Positions 1 through 12,491 of a stretch of DNA of 64,000 nt are shown here, in pieces; positions within the stretch are counted from its first letter, which is position 1, and every line of letters starts with the position of its first letter. Location of the stretch: contig QAXH01001150.1 in assembly GCA_004335635.1 (NCBI GenBank), positions 1 through 64,000 of the forward strand. The letters run 5' to 3'. The DNA is from Chloromonas sp. AAM2 (Eukaryota; Chlorophyta; Chlorophyceae; Chlamydomonadales; Chlamydomonadaceae). The notes beneath the pieces were generated by a model. That model searched no databases. It was not told the origin of the DNA and worked only from the letters and a program-made list of their open reading frames with translations. The translations under genes were made by a program, and so were the position numbers.

Positions 1-417
1 TGTTGGCCACGGCAGCCCCAAAGTCCTTGTCCACCTTGTCTGGTTGCTGCTCTGTTGCTGCTGTTGTTGCTGCTGCTGGTGCCGCTGGTGCCGCTGTTGT
101 CGCGGGCGGCTCTGTTGCTGCTGTTGCTGCTGTTGTGGCTGCTGGCGCTGTTGGTGGCTGCCGTTGCTCCTTTGGTGTTGCATTGCCGGTGTCGCACTGG
201 TAGTATCGCACTGGTAGTGTCGCACTGGCAGTGTCGCACTGGCAGTGTCGCACTGGCAGTGTCGCACTGGCAGTATCGCACTGGCAGTGTCGCACTGGCA
301 GTGTCGCACTGGCAGTGTCGCACTGGCAGTGTCGCACTGGCAGTGTCGCACTGGCAGTGTCGCACTGGTAGTGTCGCACTGGTAGTACCGCACTGGTAGT
401 ATCGCACTGGTAGCATT
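1..417. repeat. Low-complexity left edge with a 14-bp tandem array
   Basis: Positions about 40-150 are a CTG/TTG-type trinucleotide stretch. From about 186 to 415 a 14-bp unit, gtcgcactggcagt with single-base variants, repeats about 16 times. Because 14 is not a multiple of 3, three units give a 14-residue peptide period if translated, which accounts for the open frame across it. I see no splice sites or conserved protein here, so I treat it as non-coding, either upstream of or in a 5' intron of the next gene. On the minus strand the first 45 bases could read as a short acidic peptide running off the edge, but that is too little to call a gene. Confidence 0.85.
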
Positions 418-3391
418 ATGTGTGAGGGTCATGCAGCAGTAATGGAAAGGAGAATCATCACCTCATGCGTGCATGCCTGCAGGCGCTCCATTGACAAGTG
501 GCTGCCCACCATTACCCCCGAGCAGCTGTATGCTGGGGGCTGGAATGGCAGCATAGGTGTGTGTCAGCAGTCACGTGCCATCACGCACACAGCATGCAAT
601 TCTGCGTCGTGGTTTTTTTGGCAGATGTTCAAGAACCACGTCCTTGTTCTTCCTTACTAGTCACATCATCAGGCAAGCAATGCAGACCTGTTCATATGAA
701 CGCATGTCCGGCTATGACTTCACGTAACAAGCATACAGGTGGTGTGGTCAAAACGGTGGATATGCAGGGTTTTGATGTGCAGGGTGACAACAAACAAACA
801 ACCAAACAAACAAATAAACAAACAAACAAACAAACAACGTGGTACATGGCTGCATATCCGTCATTTCACACCTTCCGATGCTGTACTGACGCCATTCTGG
901 TATGCCTGCGGTTTGTCTGGGTGCAGATGCGGTGCTGCTCCCCAAGGGTTTTAATGCATCCTCATTTGTCGTCAGCCGGCACGTCCAGCGGTCCCTGCTG
1001 GCAGCACAGATACACACCGCCAATGCTACAGTGGTAGTTCTGCGGGCCCGCAACCCTATCAACTGTAATGAAACAGCGCTGCAAGAGTTGCGCAAGAAGA
1101 TCAAAGGCTACAGGTGCGTTGCACACACAATGCATTGGCAAATAAACCAGGTCAGTATCTCAAATGAACCATGGTTGAAGGCCAGCAGGCTGGATGCCTG
1201 TCATGCCAATGCCCCAATTTATTATGGACGCTAAATCGCCAACTTGATTCGCATACGCAGACCGTATATAACCACACTGTTCGGTGCATGTTTTACCTTA
1301 ATTTCAACGTGATGTAAAACCTTGTGCTGCTGAGACGCCTCGACCTCTGCCCAAGGGGACATTGCCAATGGGACATCTAGAAGGTGACTGGTTGCCCTGC
1401 GGGTGCCCCGTGTCAGGATGATCATGGTCGCCAGTGAGCTGCTGCTGGGCCAGGGCATCAAGCTAGAGCTCAGCAAGGAGAGCCTCACGCTGCCTGAGAA
1501 GGGGTGTCAGCGCTCACTGCATGAGGTGGGCAGAGGTGGCATGCGTGTGCCAGCACACCTGGGGCGCAAGACCGGTCAGCTAAAGGACGCACAGTCAACT
1601 GCAAGTGTGCGGCAGACACATGTGTGTGCAGAGCTGAGCACTGAAGCACTCAGTGACTGCCTTCACGAGCAGCCGGGTGGTGGTTGAGTTGTCAGCCATG
1701 ACTTGAACATGTACAACCATGTGTGATCCAACGTTTCCCTAACAAAGCACGATCTGTGTGGCAGGCCCCGTTGCCCCCCGCCTTGCTATCATAACAATAA
1801 GGTCCATGTTCGATACCATACTATGAGGTGCCTCTCCCGAGTGCCAGCCATGTTTCGTTCTTTTTCCACTGCCTAAGCTAACGGCAACGCGTCGGTTTGC
1901 AAACGCCAGGGCTCACGCTGTAGCTAGTGGCTGTGCCGTGGACTTGCAGGCACCTCGCTTGCTGCAGCCCGCCCCCTGGATTCAGGAGGTGGCCCAGCAG
2001 TACATCAGCCAGTACGTCACCAACGGCTCCTTTGCCGTAGTGCACGTCAGGCCCTTTGCGGACCAGTGCCTCGAGGTGGGCAGGTTTGACACATCTGACA
2101 CATCTGCTGTGTGCATGATAGGCGCTATAATGCGCCTGGGCATGTGATTCTGGCTGTGTCTGGGTACAAGACCCGCTATGCTGCTGGGTGTGAGACCAGC
2201 ACTTAAATTTTCCAGGATAATTCCTGCCCTGTCTCGTGTTGGGTGTGGGTTGTGACATGTGGGGTGACCTACACATGATCCTCCAGAATGACGTGTGGGT
2301 TGTCACATGCGGTGGCTGCACAGGCCTGGGAGCAGGGCAATTTTGTGCCTAACGTGAGCCTGGCCTCCTGCTATGAGGCGCACCGACTGCTGCATGACAA
2401 GATCGGGCCATGCACCAAACAGCTGCTGGCCAGAACAGGCGTGGACGCCCTCTTTGTAGGTGTGACAAGGCGCACTGGGGATCCCAACAAATGACCACAT
2501 TGTATGAGCTGTCTTGCTAGGCCGTACCTTGCACGTTCTGCGTGTGCCCCAGTCATCCCATGGGCCTGCCCCGCTCACAAGCTGCCCATCAAGCGCAGTA
2601 CAGGGTTATGCACCCACACAGTTGAGTTGCTTGTGTCCTGGTGCAGGTGATGACCCATCCCGCCCTGCAAACGGTCGTGGACAAGCTGCTGCAGCAGGTG
2701 TGAGATCCGGCCTAGAGTCAGACCCATCCAAGGATAAATGTGATGCGTTGGCCTGATCCTGAGAACATGTGTGCACTCCTGCGGAGCAGGAGTGCTTTAG
2801 CACGGCGTTAGAGTAGAGCGGCACAAAACATCGAGCAAGGCGCCGTGTGAGGTTTGAAGAGAGGTTTGAGATTCACATAACAAGGCCCGTGCTGTTGCTT
2901 TTTATCAGGCGGGCGTGCGGTCTGCTCAATACCTGGACATGTCCAAGGTGATGAGCCTCACGGGCTGCCATGACAACTCGGCCACGGCCGCGGTTCTGGT
3001 GAGTTCGCGGCTGGTCCTGCTATCCTTAGTTAACGTGCACCCAAAGAGTGGCAGCGATGGGTCGTCTCTGGCACTACTCAAATGCATTTGAAATGTGCAA
3101 AGCCGGGCTACCTCACCTACTTAAGGACAGCCTGTGCGCTTAGATCACAGAGTTGATCACATCTGTCTGACATGCAATGTCCTTTGGTCTGCATGCTTGC
3201 TCGCGCCCTTCCCAAACATCGATGGTGCTTCCTCCTCTCGTCTCACTGTTCAGGTGGAGGAGGCGATTGCGGCACGTGCCGACCACTTTTTGGGCTGTGC
3301 CCTGAGCAGCATCACCCACACTGCAGTCTTAGAACGCCTTGGCCTCAACAACAATCGAAACACCTTCTTTGAATATCAGATTTGCAGTTGA
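418..3391 (+). CDS. GDP-fucose protein O-fucosyltransferase-like protein (5' end uncertain)
   Basis: Exons: 418-556, 927-1113, 1417-1525, 1950-2075, 2324-2455, 2647-2697, 2909-2998, 3254-3391. They join in phase to 323 codons. The family call rests on two places. FAVVHVRPFADQC in exon 4 matches the VGIHLR-type GDP-binding strand of O-fucosyltransferases. ARADHFLGCALSSITHTAVL in the last exon matches the QADHFIGNCVSSFTAFV block of POFUT1. DALFVMTHP, formed across the exon 5/6 junction, fits the strand that reads VYVATDS in the family. Such enzymes move fucose from GDP-fucose onto Ser/Thr of folded domains in the ER or Golgi. No signal peptide and no N-terminal G-x-x-NQ motif are visible, so 5' exons may be missing, or the ATG at 418 is only an in-frame internal Met. 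A related GT-B fucosyltransferase subfamily is possible. Confidence 0.62.
786..837. repeat. (CAAA)n microsatellite in intron
   Basis: A run of caaa units with two interruptions lies in the first intron of the fucosyltransferase-like gene. Confidence 0.9.
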
Positions 3392-4240
3392 TACGCAATT
3401 AATAGTCGGAAACACTCGCACAACACTACTCAGGCAGGTCCTGTGATTGCAAACCACAGCGGTTTGCATCAGCCTTGCGGGGCGTGTTGTGCCACCATCA
3501 CAAACCGTCAGCTTCCATCCTTTCATTCATTCCGGATTTTTCATAATTCATGATTTGCCGCGCCACACACAATGTAGCCAGCCGGACAGTGCCAACGTCA
3601 TCACTTTCTTGGTTGTTTTGTGTTGTGTTTACGGTCGCCGTTCAAACCATTGGCGGCCCTTTGTGCTGGAACATATTGATTGCATGGCTCTCCAATAATC
3701 ACTTGGCTAACCGTCTCCTTTGGTTGTTCTTTAGTTGTCTGCAGCACGCGCTGACAATAGAGCTAACGGTTTTGCACTCACGGATTTGGTGAACTTTGCT
3801 TAAAGCTGGTGGTCAAACCAGGGTCGATTTGCTGAATCACAGTTAGTGAATAAAGAACAGCGTGTGTGTAAGAGAGAACTGGATTCTGTGATAGAAGCTT
3901 CGCAAGCTCAGCGTCTTAACCAGTGTGGGGAAGGTCTGCGAAGGTTTACCCTTCTAGCCTTGACTGGTTAAATACATCTCTCCGGAGAGAGAGGCGTACT
4001 ACGGTGGCTCCATCCAAAGACTCGGACAGCCACCATAGGCAGTGTGGCTGGCTGTGCACTGTGGCACACCCCCACAGCAGCACTGCAGTCAACCAGTCGT
4101 CATAATAATCAGCTGCTCTGAAGACGTGGTTCATGCTGTTGCTGCAATTGCGCGCGTAGCACAATGTTTTGTCTGCTAGGCCTGGACAAGAAGCCAGGCC
4201 TTGTGAAGTTGTTCAGTACTGTGCACATGTGTTGATGTGT
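3392..4240. other. Intergenic spacer
   Basis: I see no supported exon here. It separates the fucosyltransferase-like gene from the LINE remnant. It contains a hairpin repeat at 4176-4206, listed separately. Confidence 0.6.
4176..4206. repeat. Short dispersed hairpin repeat, copy 1
   Basis: The core ggcctggacaagaagccagg, completed by cc, is a 7-bp inverted repeat around an 8-base loop, flanked by CTAG on one side and TTGT on the other. A near-identical copy in the same orientation lies at 12093-12123. Read on the minus strand the hairpin is followed by CTAG, which recalls Helitron 3' ends, but the usual 10-12 base gap between hairpin and CTRR is absent. Confidence 0.75.
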
Positions 4241-4276
4241 TGGACGTGCGTCATGGTGTGCACTCCCTCCTTGTAA
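4241..4276 (-). repeat. Dispersed short repeat (GGAGTGCACACC family), copy 1
   Basis: The reverse complement contains acaaggagggagtgcacacc, followed by a segment like atgacgcacgtccaaca. It matches the copy at 53050-53093 most closely. Further copies are at 23105, 31541, 35191 and 35251. Confidence 0.75.
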
Positions 4277-4476
4277 AAAGTTGTATGAGAAGCTGAGCCC
4301 ACTCTGAGGCAACGGAAGAGACGTTGGAGTGGACTGTGAGGTTTGGTTGCAAACAGGCAGGCTTGCTGGTTGCAAACAGCCAATGGCGGGCCCAACAGTG
4401 TGTGGTCCAGAATCCTTCAGACAGTTCAAGTAGCAGGCACACGGCTTAATTAACTTAACCATCATTACACGGCTTC

Positions 4477-5544
4477 TCATGGTTCAACCCACGGAACTGC
4501 GGCTGGACACAATACTTCTCCAAGAATTACGCGCCTGACAGTCGTTAAGCCAAGAAAGGTCACTGGTAGCAGGGTGCAAAGTACGAATGTAATGACTAGC
4601 ACACGGTTCCAAGTTGAGAGTGGGGCACCCCTGCCTCTCCTTGCTACAGCCTGCTGGCCTTCTGGGGCTGGAACATTTGCAAAAAACAAACGCTTGACGC
4701 TGGAAGTGTCAGGCATGCGTCCCATGTGGCCTAGCCACCTGAGCCTGTAGGTTCACTACTGACGGGTTGATGAGTTTTGGCATAGAGGTCAGCAATGCTG
4801 ATCACCTCAGGGCCTAGGCGTTCATGCAGAATGTGTCGCAGGCAGTTGTTGTTGAACACATTGAACTGGTGCTGGTGAGCTCTGATTGGTGCCCATGACT
4901 CAGCAGCCCCATAAACCAGGATAGGCACAACAATCGCCTTATAAATGCGCATCTCACTGGTCAAACTGACACCCCTATCGCTGAACACCTTGCGCTGAAG
5001 GTTGTCAAAGGCGACACCAGCCTTCTGTATGCGTGTACTGAGCTCTGTGTCCTGTTGCACTGAACCTTGATGAATGCTGCCCAGACAGCGAAACTCATTG
5101 ACATGCTGTACTTGCACTTCCTGCAATCGAATGACCTGTGTGTGCTCCTGGCCACTATTTCCAAACACCACGGCTTGTGTCTTGGTGTAGTTGAGTTGCA
5201 TGCCCAACTCCTCTGCTGTCTGCTCCAGACCCCGGAGTGCTATTTCCAGTCCTGCAGCATTTTCTGCCATAAGCACAAGGTCATCAGCATACATCAACAA
5301 GAGAATGGCCAAGTGTGTATCCTGCCCAGAGGGTGCTGAGACTACTTGCCCGTCAAATGCGGTATGCCATTCTGTACTCTTGTACCCCTTCCTTCTGGCA
5401 CCTGTGCATACCCATGCGAGCTAGGAAGTCCATTAACACAGTGAACAGGATTGGTGACATAGGGCAGCCTTGCCGTACCCTGCTGGACATGGACAAATAG
5501 TTAGAGGCACACGTGTGACCTAGCAGCCCATTCTTTACCAGCAA
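4477..5544 (-). mobile_element. LINE-type (non-LTR) reverse transcriptase remnant
   Basis: The minus strand encodes the RT fingers/palm block VRQGCPMSPILF (frame of 5353-5544). After a frameshift near 5312-5350 it encodes the catalytic block LLLMYADDLVLMAENAAGLE, then the usual post-RT stretch with LVYGAAESWAP and NNNCLRHILHERLG (frame of 4731-5312). A third frame at 4477-4725 carries MPDTSSVKRLFFANVPAPEG, which recurs in the fragment at 54440-54750. The YADD metal-binding aspartates are intact, but the frameshift, the missing 5' half and the stops show a dead copy. No endonuclease domain or poly(A)-like tail is evident in the window. The neighbouring minus-strand open frame at 5579-5881 may be more of the element, but I cannot recognise it. 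Confidence 0.85.
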
Positions 5545-6113
5545 TCACACCCTTCATCTCACACTAAACATGCCATCGTTAATGTCCTACAGTCGACAGT
5601 TGCAAATCAGTAGATGGATGCGTGTGCCACAAGGTTTGGACCAGCCCGGTAGAAGGCTCAGACAGATCGCATTCATCGCTGTCTTGTCCGTGTGTAGGAA
5701 GGCTAATCATGTCGCTGGTGAGGGGACATCCTTGGTCCTGGGATGTGAAGGCGCCACAGTGCCAGGATTGCTCATCCACAATCTGAATGACGGAGCACCA
5801 ATCTTGGAATACGGTTAACTGAATGAATGGCATTGCTTCATTGGCAGGCTCTTTGATGATGACGGATGCGCCATCACACACAACAAGTGGGGTGATCCAG
5901 GCGAGTTATAAACCCCGTCAAGCTTCAGGTCCGATCGCGGCTCAGGGGTGGCAGGGTATCCAGCTGGAATGCCCTGGCAAAATGTCCAAAACGCACAAAC
6001 CCTTGATGACAGCTCAGGGAATCCAAAGTGCACACGCAAAGCCTTGTGCTTGGACACTGGTTGTCCACAGGTGACCTGCACGAGACCTGCAGGACCCGGC
6101 TGTCATCACAGCC
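5545..6113. other. Spacer between LINE remnant and TTLL gene
   Basis: It probably holds decayed LINE sequence plus the 3' flank of the minus-strand TTLL gene. No conserved block was recognised. Confidence 0.4.
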
Positions 6114-9100
6114 TCAGAGCCCGTTCGCGTGGCTTGCAACCAGCGCTCGCCTGAGCGCTATGTCTTGCTGCGACCAGGGCACCTGTGCTGCAAGAGTAGC
6201 AGCCTGTAGCGCCCCTTCCATGGACCCTTGCTTGCCACCTGGCACATGCACTGCCTTTCCCGCGTCCTCACTCCCCTCCTCAACACCTCCCACATCCCCA
6301 CTAGAGGTTTCAGACGTGTCAGAGGGCACTGCCGTCTCGCTGCTGCTACTGCTGTGGCCTCCCTCGGCCTGTAGAACATGGTCACCGGCAGCCGCTGTCT
6401 TGGGCCGCACGGGGCCGGGAGTGAGCATGCTGTCTGGGATGGGAAACAGTTCCATTAGCGGCTGGAAGGCGCCCTTGTGCTGTAGCTCCTGTGCCACGCG
6501 TGCGCGGATGGCCTGGTCCGAGCGGGGGCAGAGCTGCTCCCGTAGGCGCTTGGGCAGCATCATCGGGGCCGTGTTGGGCTGCGGGGCGCCAGCCGCGCCC
6601 TTCCCCGCCACCACCGCCCCTGCGCCCTTCTGTGGCTTAACCGCCCCCTGTGCCTTCACAGGACGTGCTGAGTCATCGTCCTCTTCCACTGCATCCTCTT
6701 CACTATCATCGCCCCGGTCGAGAACAGCTGCGGGAGCCCGGCCCGGTGTGGCTGTTTTGTGGGTGGCCGCCTGCTTGGCTGCAATCCGCATGGCCTCGTA
6801 GCGCGCATGGAAGCGTGTGGACACCCCCAGGAGGTTGAACATGTCGTGCACCATGCCGGCCTGTGGAACAACATGGCACACCGCAGCATACTGTCACATC
6901 GGCTACACATACTTGTGTGTTCGTCCTCCTTGGGTCGCCTGGATTTGCTGATTCAGCTCAACCCTACCGTTTCCTTGCACAATGCGCTGCTGGCGAACAG
7001 CAGTTTGTTGTTGTTGTTGTCACGTCCAACTCTTGCTGCAGTCCCTGGATGATTGAATCGTCTCCATGACACCACCCACCTTCTGCGTGTGTATTAGCTG
7101 CTCGATGTCCTTCTGGCTGTGGTCCACTGCCAGCGAAGGGGTGCCGTTGACCTCCAGCAGCCAGGGGTGCAGGGAGGTGTCAACAAGGTAGTCAAGGCCA
7201 AGCAGCTGCAGAGTAGGACAGAAAACGCCCGGGTACGACCATTGGAAGAGGCGTTGTGTGGCAGGGTAGGACGGCGTATAACAGGGTGTGACGGCGTATA
7301 ACAGGGTCTGACAGGATAGGACAGGATCCAGGGCAGGACAGGGCAGGCTATGATGGGGTAGTGCCGGGCAGGCCAGGGTTGCAAGAGGCCAGCAGACCGG
7401 CACCAGGCAAGCTAGAAGAGACAGTGGCATCAGGCACGACAGATAGGACAGAAGTGAACTGACTGAGCATCTCGTGCAGCAATCGTGGACCTGCAGCCAT
7501 GATGACGAAGCCGGAAAGTGGCGTCCAACAGCAATGTGACACTACAGCAATGCACGTCAGCAGCAGCCATCAGCAGCACACAGTGTAGCTGTGCTCAGCT
7601 CCAGTCCCTCCCTGCTCGCACCTCAAAAGCTGACTCGGCTGGTATGCGCAGCGCGGTGTGCTCCGTGCGCATGGGGCTGACGGCCGCAGAGCACATCATG
7701 GCCGCGCTGCGTGCAATGCGCTCCCACAGCAGACCAAAGGCCTCCGCACCTGAACGCAAACGACACACACAACATCTGACGCCCTGGAGACTCCGGTTTG
7801 CCTGCTCCTGATTTACACACACAACTACTTGAGGGCGCAGAAAACATACAGGCGCCACTAAGTTCTACATATTACTGCCACAGTCTGTGACATTGATGCT
7901 TGCAGACAACCCCTCCCTACAATCTCTGCATGCAGAGGTTGGCACTCAGGACCATCACACACTTGCCGTGCCCTCTCTTGCCGCTCTCCCCTGTTCCTTG
8001 CCATGCCCACCCGCCTTACCCAGGTGCCGTTTGAGTTGTTGGAGGTCCCACACGGTCCCGTCCACGTTCTGTGCGTAGTTGGTCACATGGCCCAGCGCCA
8101 CACTCCCACCCTCGCCACGCCACTCCTCGCCATCATACCTGCAGCGGGGGCAAAGCGCACATGTCATGGTAATTCTGGCGTGGACCGTGACATCGCAGGG
8201 TGTTGATGAAGCGCATATCTCTTGTGCACCCAGCGTCAAGTGGCTTACAACGTGGCATGTCAGCCTCATACACTTCACCAGTGCAGCCACTATGGACTCG
8301 CCTTAAGCCCTTGAACACACCTCCCGCCCCACTCACGCATTAAACCCAAGGTGGTATGACTTTCGACGAATGTACATGCCATTTCTCCTGCTGTAGTCAT
8401 CATCGTTTCCCCCCATGGTGGCTACATCACCATCTGTCAGGAAGACTATCCGACTCACTGGCTTACCCGTGTGTTGCGAACAGCACCAGGCCGTTGGCGT
8501 GCAGGTATGCTCTCAGCGGGTTTGGCCCCAGCACCAGCACCCACACGCGTATGCCGAACTTCCTGCCCTGCACCAGCAGCGGGTTGTCCACGTAGCGCTG
8601 CGCCAGCACGTACGGCTTGCTGCTCGACCTCGACCCCTCAACAACAACATGCCTGCGCAAACAGGGCCACAACACGCGCCTGAGCACACAGCAAAGCAGG
8701 AAACACAGCGTGCACACACAGCTAGCTTCTTCAGCTAATTGCAAGTCAATCTCTTCAAGTCCCTGCTTGCTGCGGAATCGACAATGTGGGAAATCCGGTT
8801 TCACAAGGGAGAAGCCAAGGACAGGACCAGGCCTTTGCAGCCCACACAACCCTTGGTCGCTCAACTGCTCCCTGGTTGCTCAACTGCACAAGTCCCTGAG
8901 CACTGCGTGACTAACAGCTGCACAAACCAAGAGCCTTACCACACCCTGCCTTACCTGTTGACTGCATGGTCACAGATTTCCCTGGCAGGCAGCAGCTTGA
9001 GTCCCTTGCCCAGGTGCTGCGCGGTCTTCAGAATCCACAGCTCCTCTGCCTGTCCCGCCGCGCAGCGCGCCGCCATGTGCGCCCTCAAGGCGGGCAGCTC

Positions 9101-11081
9101 GTCTGGCAGCACGAAGCTGTGTGGGGTGACTGCCCAGGCCGCCGAGCGCAGGGCAGTGCGCAGCGTCAGGGGGAGCTTGCGCTGCGGGGGGGCCACAGGC
9201 ACAGAAGGTGGGCCTGGGTGGCCAGACAGCCGCAGTTTTCCATCATACACCTTTGATTCATACACCAACTAAACACCAACTATGTTAATCACCGTACTTC
9301 AAGAACAGAGTTGGTTCGATACAGGTCACAGACAGAGCGGTTGGCAGGAGACAGATAGCACAGTGCTGTTGCACCCACGCCTAAGAATACAGTCATGTGT
9401 CATTATGGAATGGATACAAACCACACGGATACGATGAAACCACAGCTCAGCTTGGACAGTTCAGCAAACCGTGCATGATTGGCCTTGAGCAATCCGCACA
9501 TGGATGCCGCAGCAGGAAAACACAAGTGGGAAGACAGGGCGTGCAGTCAAGCCGCTGCCTGTGCTGTGCGTGAACCTGCCATCTGACACATATGACACAT
9601 GAACCAGCTGCCCTTGCTCCCTCTAAGTGGCAAGTCCTGATGCACACTGCTGCGAGACGTGAAGGGGATTTCATGCTGCACGATTGGCAGCAGACAGATA
9701 CCAGAAGTGACATTCATTACACGCCTTCATTGCACTAATTTCTGATAATGCATAATAATGGACAAACCCCACAGAGCCGGCCATGTCATGCATTGCCACC
9801 TGTTGCTTGCCTTGCGTGTGAGGCTCATCATGCCTGGGCTGCTGGAGATGAGCTGCCCTGGCTTGAGGTTGGGCGCTGCCCTCAGGGCCAGGCGGGCGGG
9901 GGACCACAGCAGGTCCCAGTCACCGGGGCGCTGAAACCCTAGAGGGCCAGCAATGGGGGCAGCCTTGGGGTAGCCTCCCGTGCGTACGCCGCCTGCCATA
10001 ACAGCGTGCAAGCAGGACCATCATCGTCATCACCATTATCATCACCATCATCATCGCAAGCCATAACAGCATTCCAGTACAGACGCAAGAATGAGCAATG
10101 AAGGAGCATTCCAGCACAGACGCATGTAGAGGCATGCAGAAGCTTGGGTCGGTGCCATGGGAGGGACTGTCGGGAGCAGCACGACAACGTGCATGCACAT
10201 GCTCCAGGGCGCAATCAGCATGCAAAATTTACTACGGCAGGGTAGATAATAGGATCGAGCCAGCTCTGGCCTCCATTGCAACTGAGGTGAAGAGGCGATC
10301 AATCCAAGGCAGGGTTGGCTAACAAACGCAGACCATGGCCTTCCCACTTGCAAGGCTATGAAGCCCACCCAGAAAGCTCGACGTCACTGGATATGTTGTC
10401 CCTTTGCATGTGCCACCGTGACCCAATCCCAAGTTGGCCTTGGGAAACCCCTACACCAGACATGTTCTGCTTGCATGAATGCAGCAGTTTGTCGCCGCTG
10501 AACCCAGGAAACTGTGGCTTACCTGCAGCGAACAAAGCCTCCTGAATCACGCATGCCGAGCCAGGACCCTTGAAGCGCCTCTCGTCATGCCAGAACCTGA
10601 AGGCCCCCTGGCCCTTGCCTGAAGCTGGACCCTGCAAACAAACAAGTGAGAGCCATACCACGCAGCAACTATAACGCTGAGGTGCACAAGAAGTGCTTGT
10701 TGTAGACTCAAGCAGGACTGGGATTTCGAGCTGCTTTTGGAAAGGACCACCTGCTAGAGTCAACTAAATAGGCATGTTCAGCTTTGCCCTGCCATGTGCT
10801 TTTGTTCACATCACCTCAGCAGCCAAGCCAAACAAGAACCCTGCAGCCATAGGCGCTCTGCCATGCTGGTAGTGCCGCACCTCGGTTGGTGCTCCAACAG
10901 CCGAGTTGGGATTCGCGCCCTCAGCAGCAGCGGTGTTCCTCCGCCGCTTGGGCATGTCAATTGCCGCCTGTGTGCTTGAAAGGGCCGACAGGGCGGGACT
11001 GCGGCTGCTGACAGGCACCACTGCCGGTTGGGAACAACACGAAGTCAGAAACTGAGCAGGCGTGTTGCTAGGCAACCGCAT
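6114..11081 (-). CDS. Tubulin-tyrosine ligase-like (TTLL) protein
   Basis: Minus-strand exons in order: 11081-10815, 10631-10523, 9938-9811, 9181-8955, 8652-8467, 8390-8337, 8138-8020, 7749-7622, 7541-7491, 7205-7080, 6860-6114. They total 714 codons (713 aa plus stop) with every phase matching. TTL-domain landmarks appear in order: GDWDLLW; SSSPGMMSLTRK; SFVLPDEL; LWILKTAQHLGKGLKLL (ATP-grasp lysine strand); YVDNPLLVQGRKFGIRVWVL; HVTNYAQN; and LLGLDYLVDTSLHPWLLEVN, with the metal-binding E and N. These ATP-dependent ligases add Tyr, Glu or Gly to tubulin tails. The subtype is not clear; the final block resembles TTL itself (FQLFGFDF...WLIEVN). The last exon adds about 230 low-complexity residues beyond the domain. 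The intron after exon 3 has a GC donor (AAG/gcaagc). The start ATG at 11081 is the first in the open frame; a downstream Met before a KRRR stretch is an alternative. Confidence 0.88.
7268..7310. repeat. 20-bp tandem duplication in TTLL intron
   Basis: The unit acggcgtataacagggtgtg occurs twice head to tail, followed by degenerate acaggatagg-type repeats to about 7350. It lies in the intron between TTLL exons 9 and 10. Confidence 0.85.
10018..10062. repeat. (CAT/CAC)n microsatellite
   Basis: A run of tcatcatcg/caccat triplets lies in a TTLL intron. Confidence 0.85.
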
Positions 11082-12092
11082 TAGGCTTGTCCGTGGGTCC
11101 GCCACTGGACGCTGCCTGATCGCAGTCCATACGCAATCAAGATTTGAAGAAGTTGAGAATTTGAAACGAAAAACGCGGCAGATCCGGCAGGAGGCCTGTC
11201 AACGGAATGACTTGTGCGCATGTAGCTTGTTCTTATCCATCAAGATGTGCGGAGGAATTCATGTTCATCAGGATGATCAGGACTGGGCAAATCTTGGCCC
11301 ACCTGTGACCATAACCGGTGCATTCCTGCATGTGTCAAGCGGTGTCTGTGTGTGTTCTGCAAACGGTTCAACAAGCCCATGCGCGCGCCTAGTAGTGGGC
11401 CATACTGTCTCTGCTGTGTCTGTATAGTTAAGTTACTGGCGCGCATTAAACGAGGGACACGAGCATTCCCAGTACCTGACCCCCGCCTGCACATACCTGC
11501 TCAGTCTCACGCACTTGGTGCATGGGGACAGAAACCGTCACTGTAGTTTGGTTCCCCAGCCTGAATTCGTACATAGTGGGGTTACAGTATCGATAATTGG
11601 GGCGACAGTGGCAGGTTCCCCAGCCTGATTGCCCAATCCTGGTGCCAATTTGTTCGATTTGAATACTACATTCGTACAAGTTATGCTAGCATTTCGGTAT
11701 CACTAACATTCTTACAAAATCATGCTTAGCTGCAAAATGGCATGTCGATCATTGGGTCAGGCAAGTGTTGGCCTGTTGTTGAATGAACAATTGCTGGTCA
11801 ATCTCTGTACTTTGGGCTGTTATGTCGACGCTGCCAGTCAAGCTAGAGAGCATGTCAGGTTACGTCTGGAAGAAGCTATGTATACTGCCCGTCCCAAATT
11901 GCATTGTCGGATCGTCTGTCGTCACGTGGACCCAGGCGGGTGGACCCAGACGCCACGTGGACCCACCACAACCCAGCTTCAGTGCGAGTTTTGTAAGACA
12001 ATTGGGGCAACTGGGGCAGACGACACATCCTTAAACAGAAGCTGGCTGGGAATCTCAATAATGCTGGGCCTGAGCAGCCACTATACTGCAGC
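11082..12092. other. Intergenic spacer upstream of TTLL
   Basis: It holds the 5' flank of the minus-strand TTLL gene. I find no conserved protein block. A short direct repeat around gacccaggcgggtggaccca/gacgccacgtggaccca sits near 11930-11965. Confidence 0.5.
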
Positions 12093-12124
12093 CTAGGGCC
12101 TGGACAAGAAGCCAGGCCTTGTAA
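12093..12124. repeat. Short dispersed hairpin repeat, copy 2
   Basis: Same core, flanks and orientation as the copy at 4176-4206: CTAGG, then the hairpin, then CCTTGTAA. Confidence 0.75.
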
Positions 12125-12491
12125 CCGCAGGCTAGCAGAAAAGTGTACAAGTGAGCGGCTGGCACTGGGCATGTCAGCCATGGTATGTCTCATATGACTT
12201 TGACCATTGATGTTTGACCGATTGAGTTGGGGAGTCATTAGTCTAGTGTTCAGTGTTCTTTCTGCCATGTTCCTTTCGCCTTTGTTAATGCCTTTCTTCT
12301 TTCTTGCTCAGGGTAGGTCAGGACGGTATCCAACCTCGTCTCTTGCATGGCTTGCGAGCGTTCGCTCTCGGTGCATGTGGATCCCCCGGTTGGTTTCCTC
12401 TAGGCATGCCTGTCGCCACTGGCGATTGACACAGGAGAGACGCTCAATGTTGATACCCTGTGATGTTGCCCAGGAGCTGAAAACAAGTTTT

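Noticed and set aside
186..415. CRISPR-like array
   Set aside because: Units are directly abutting 14-mers without spacers, in a eukaryotic genome.
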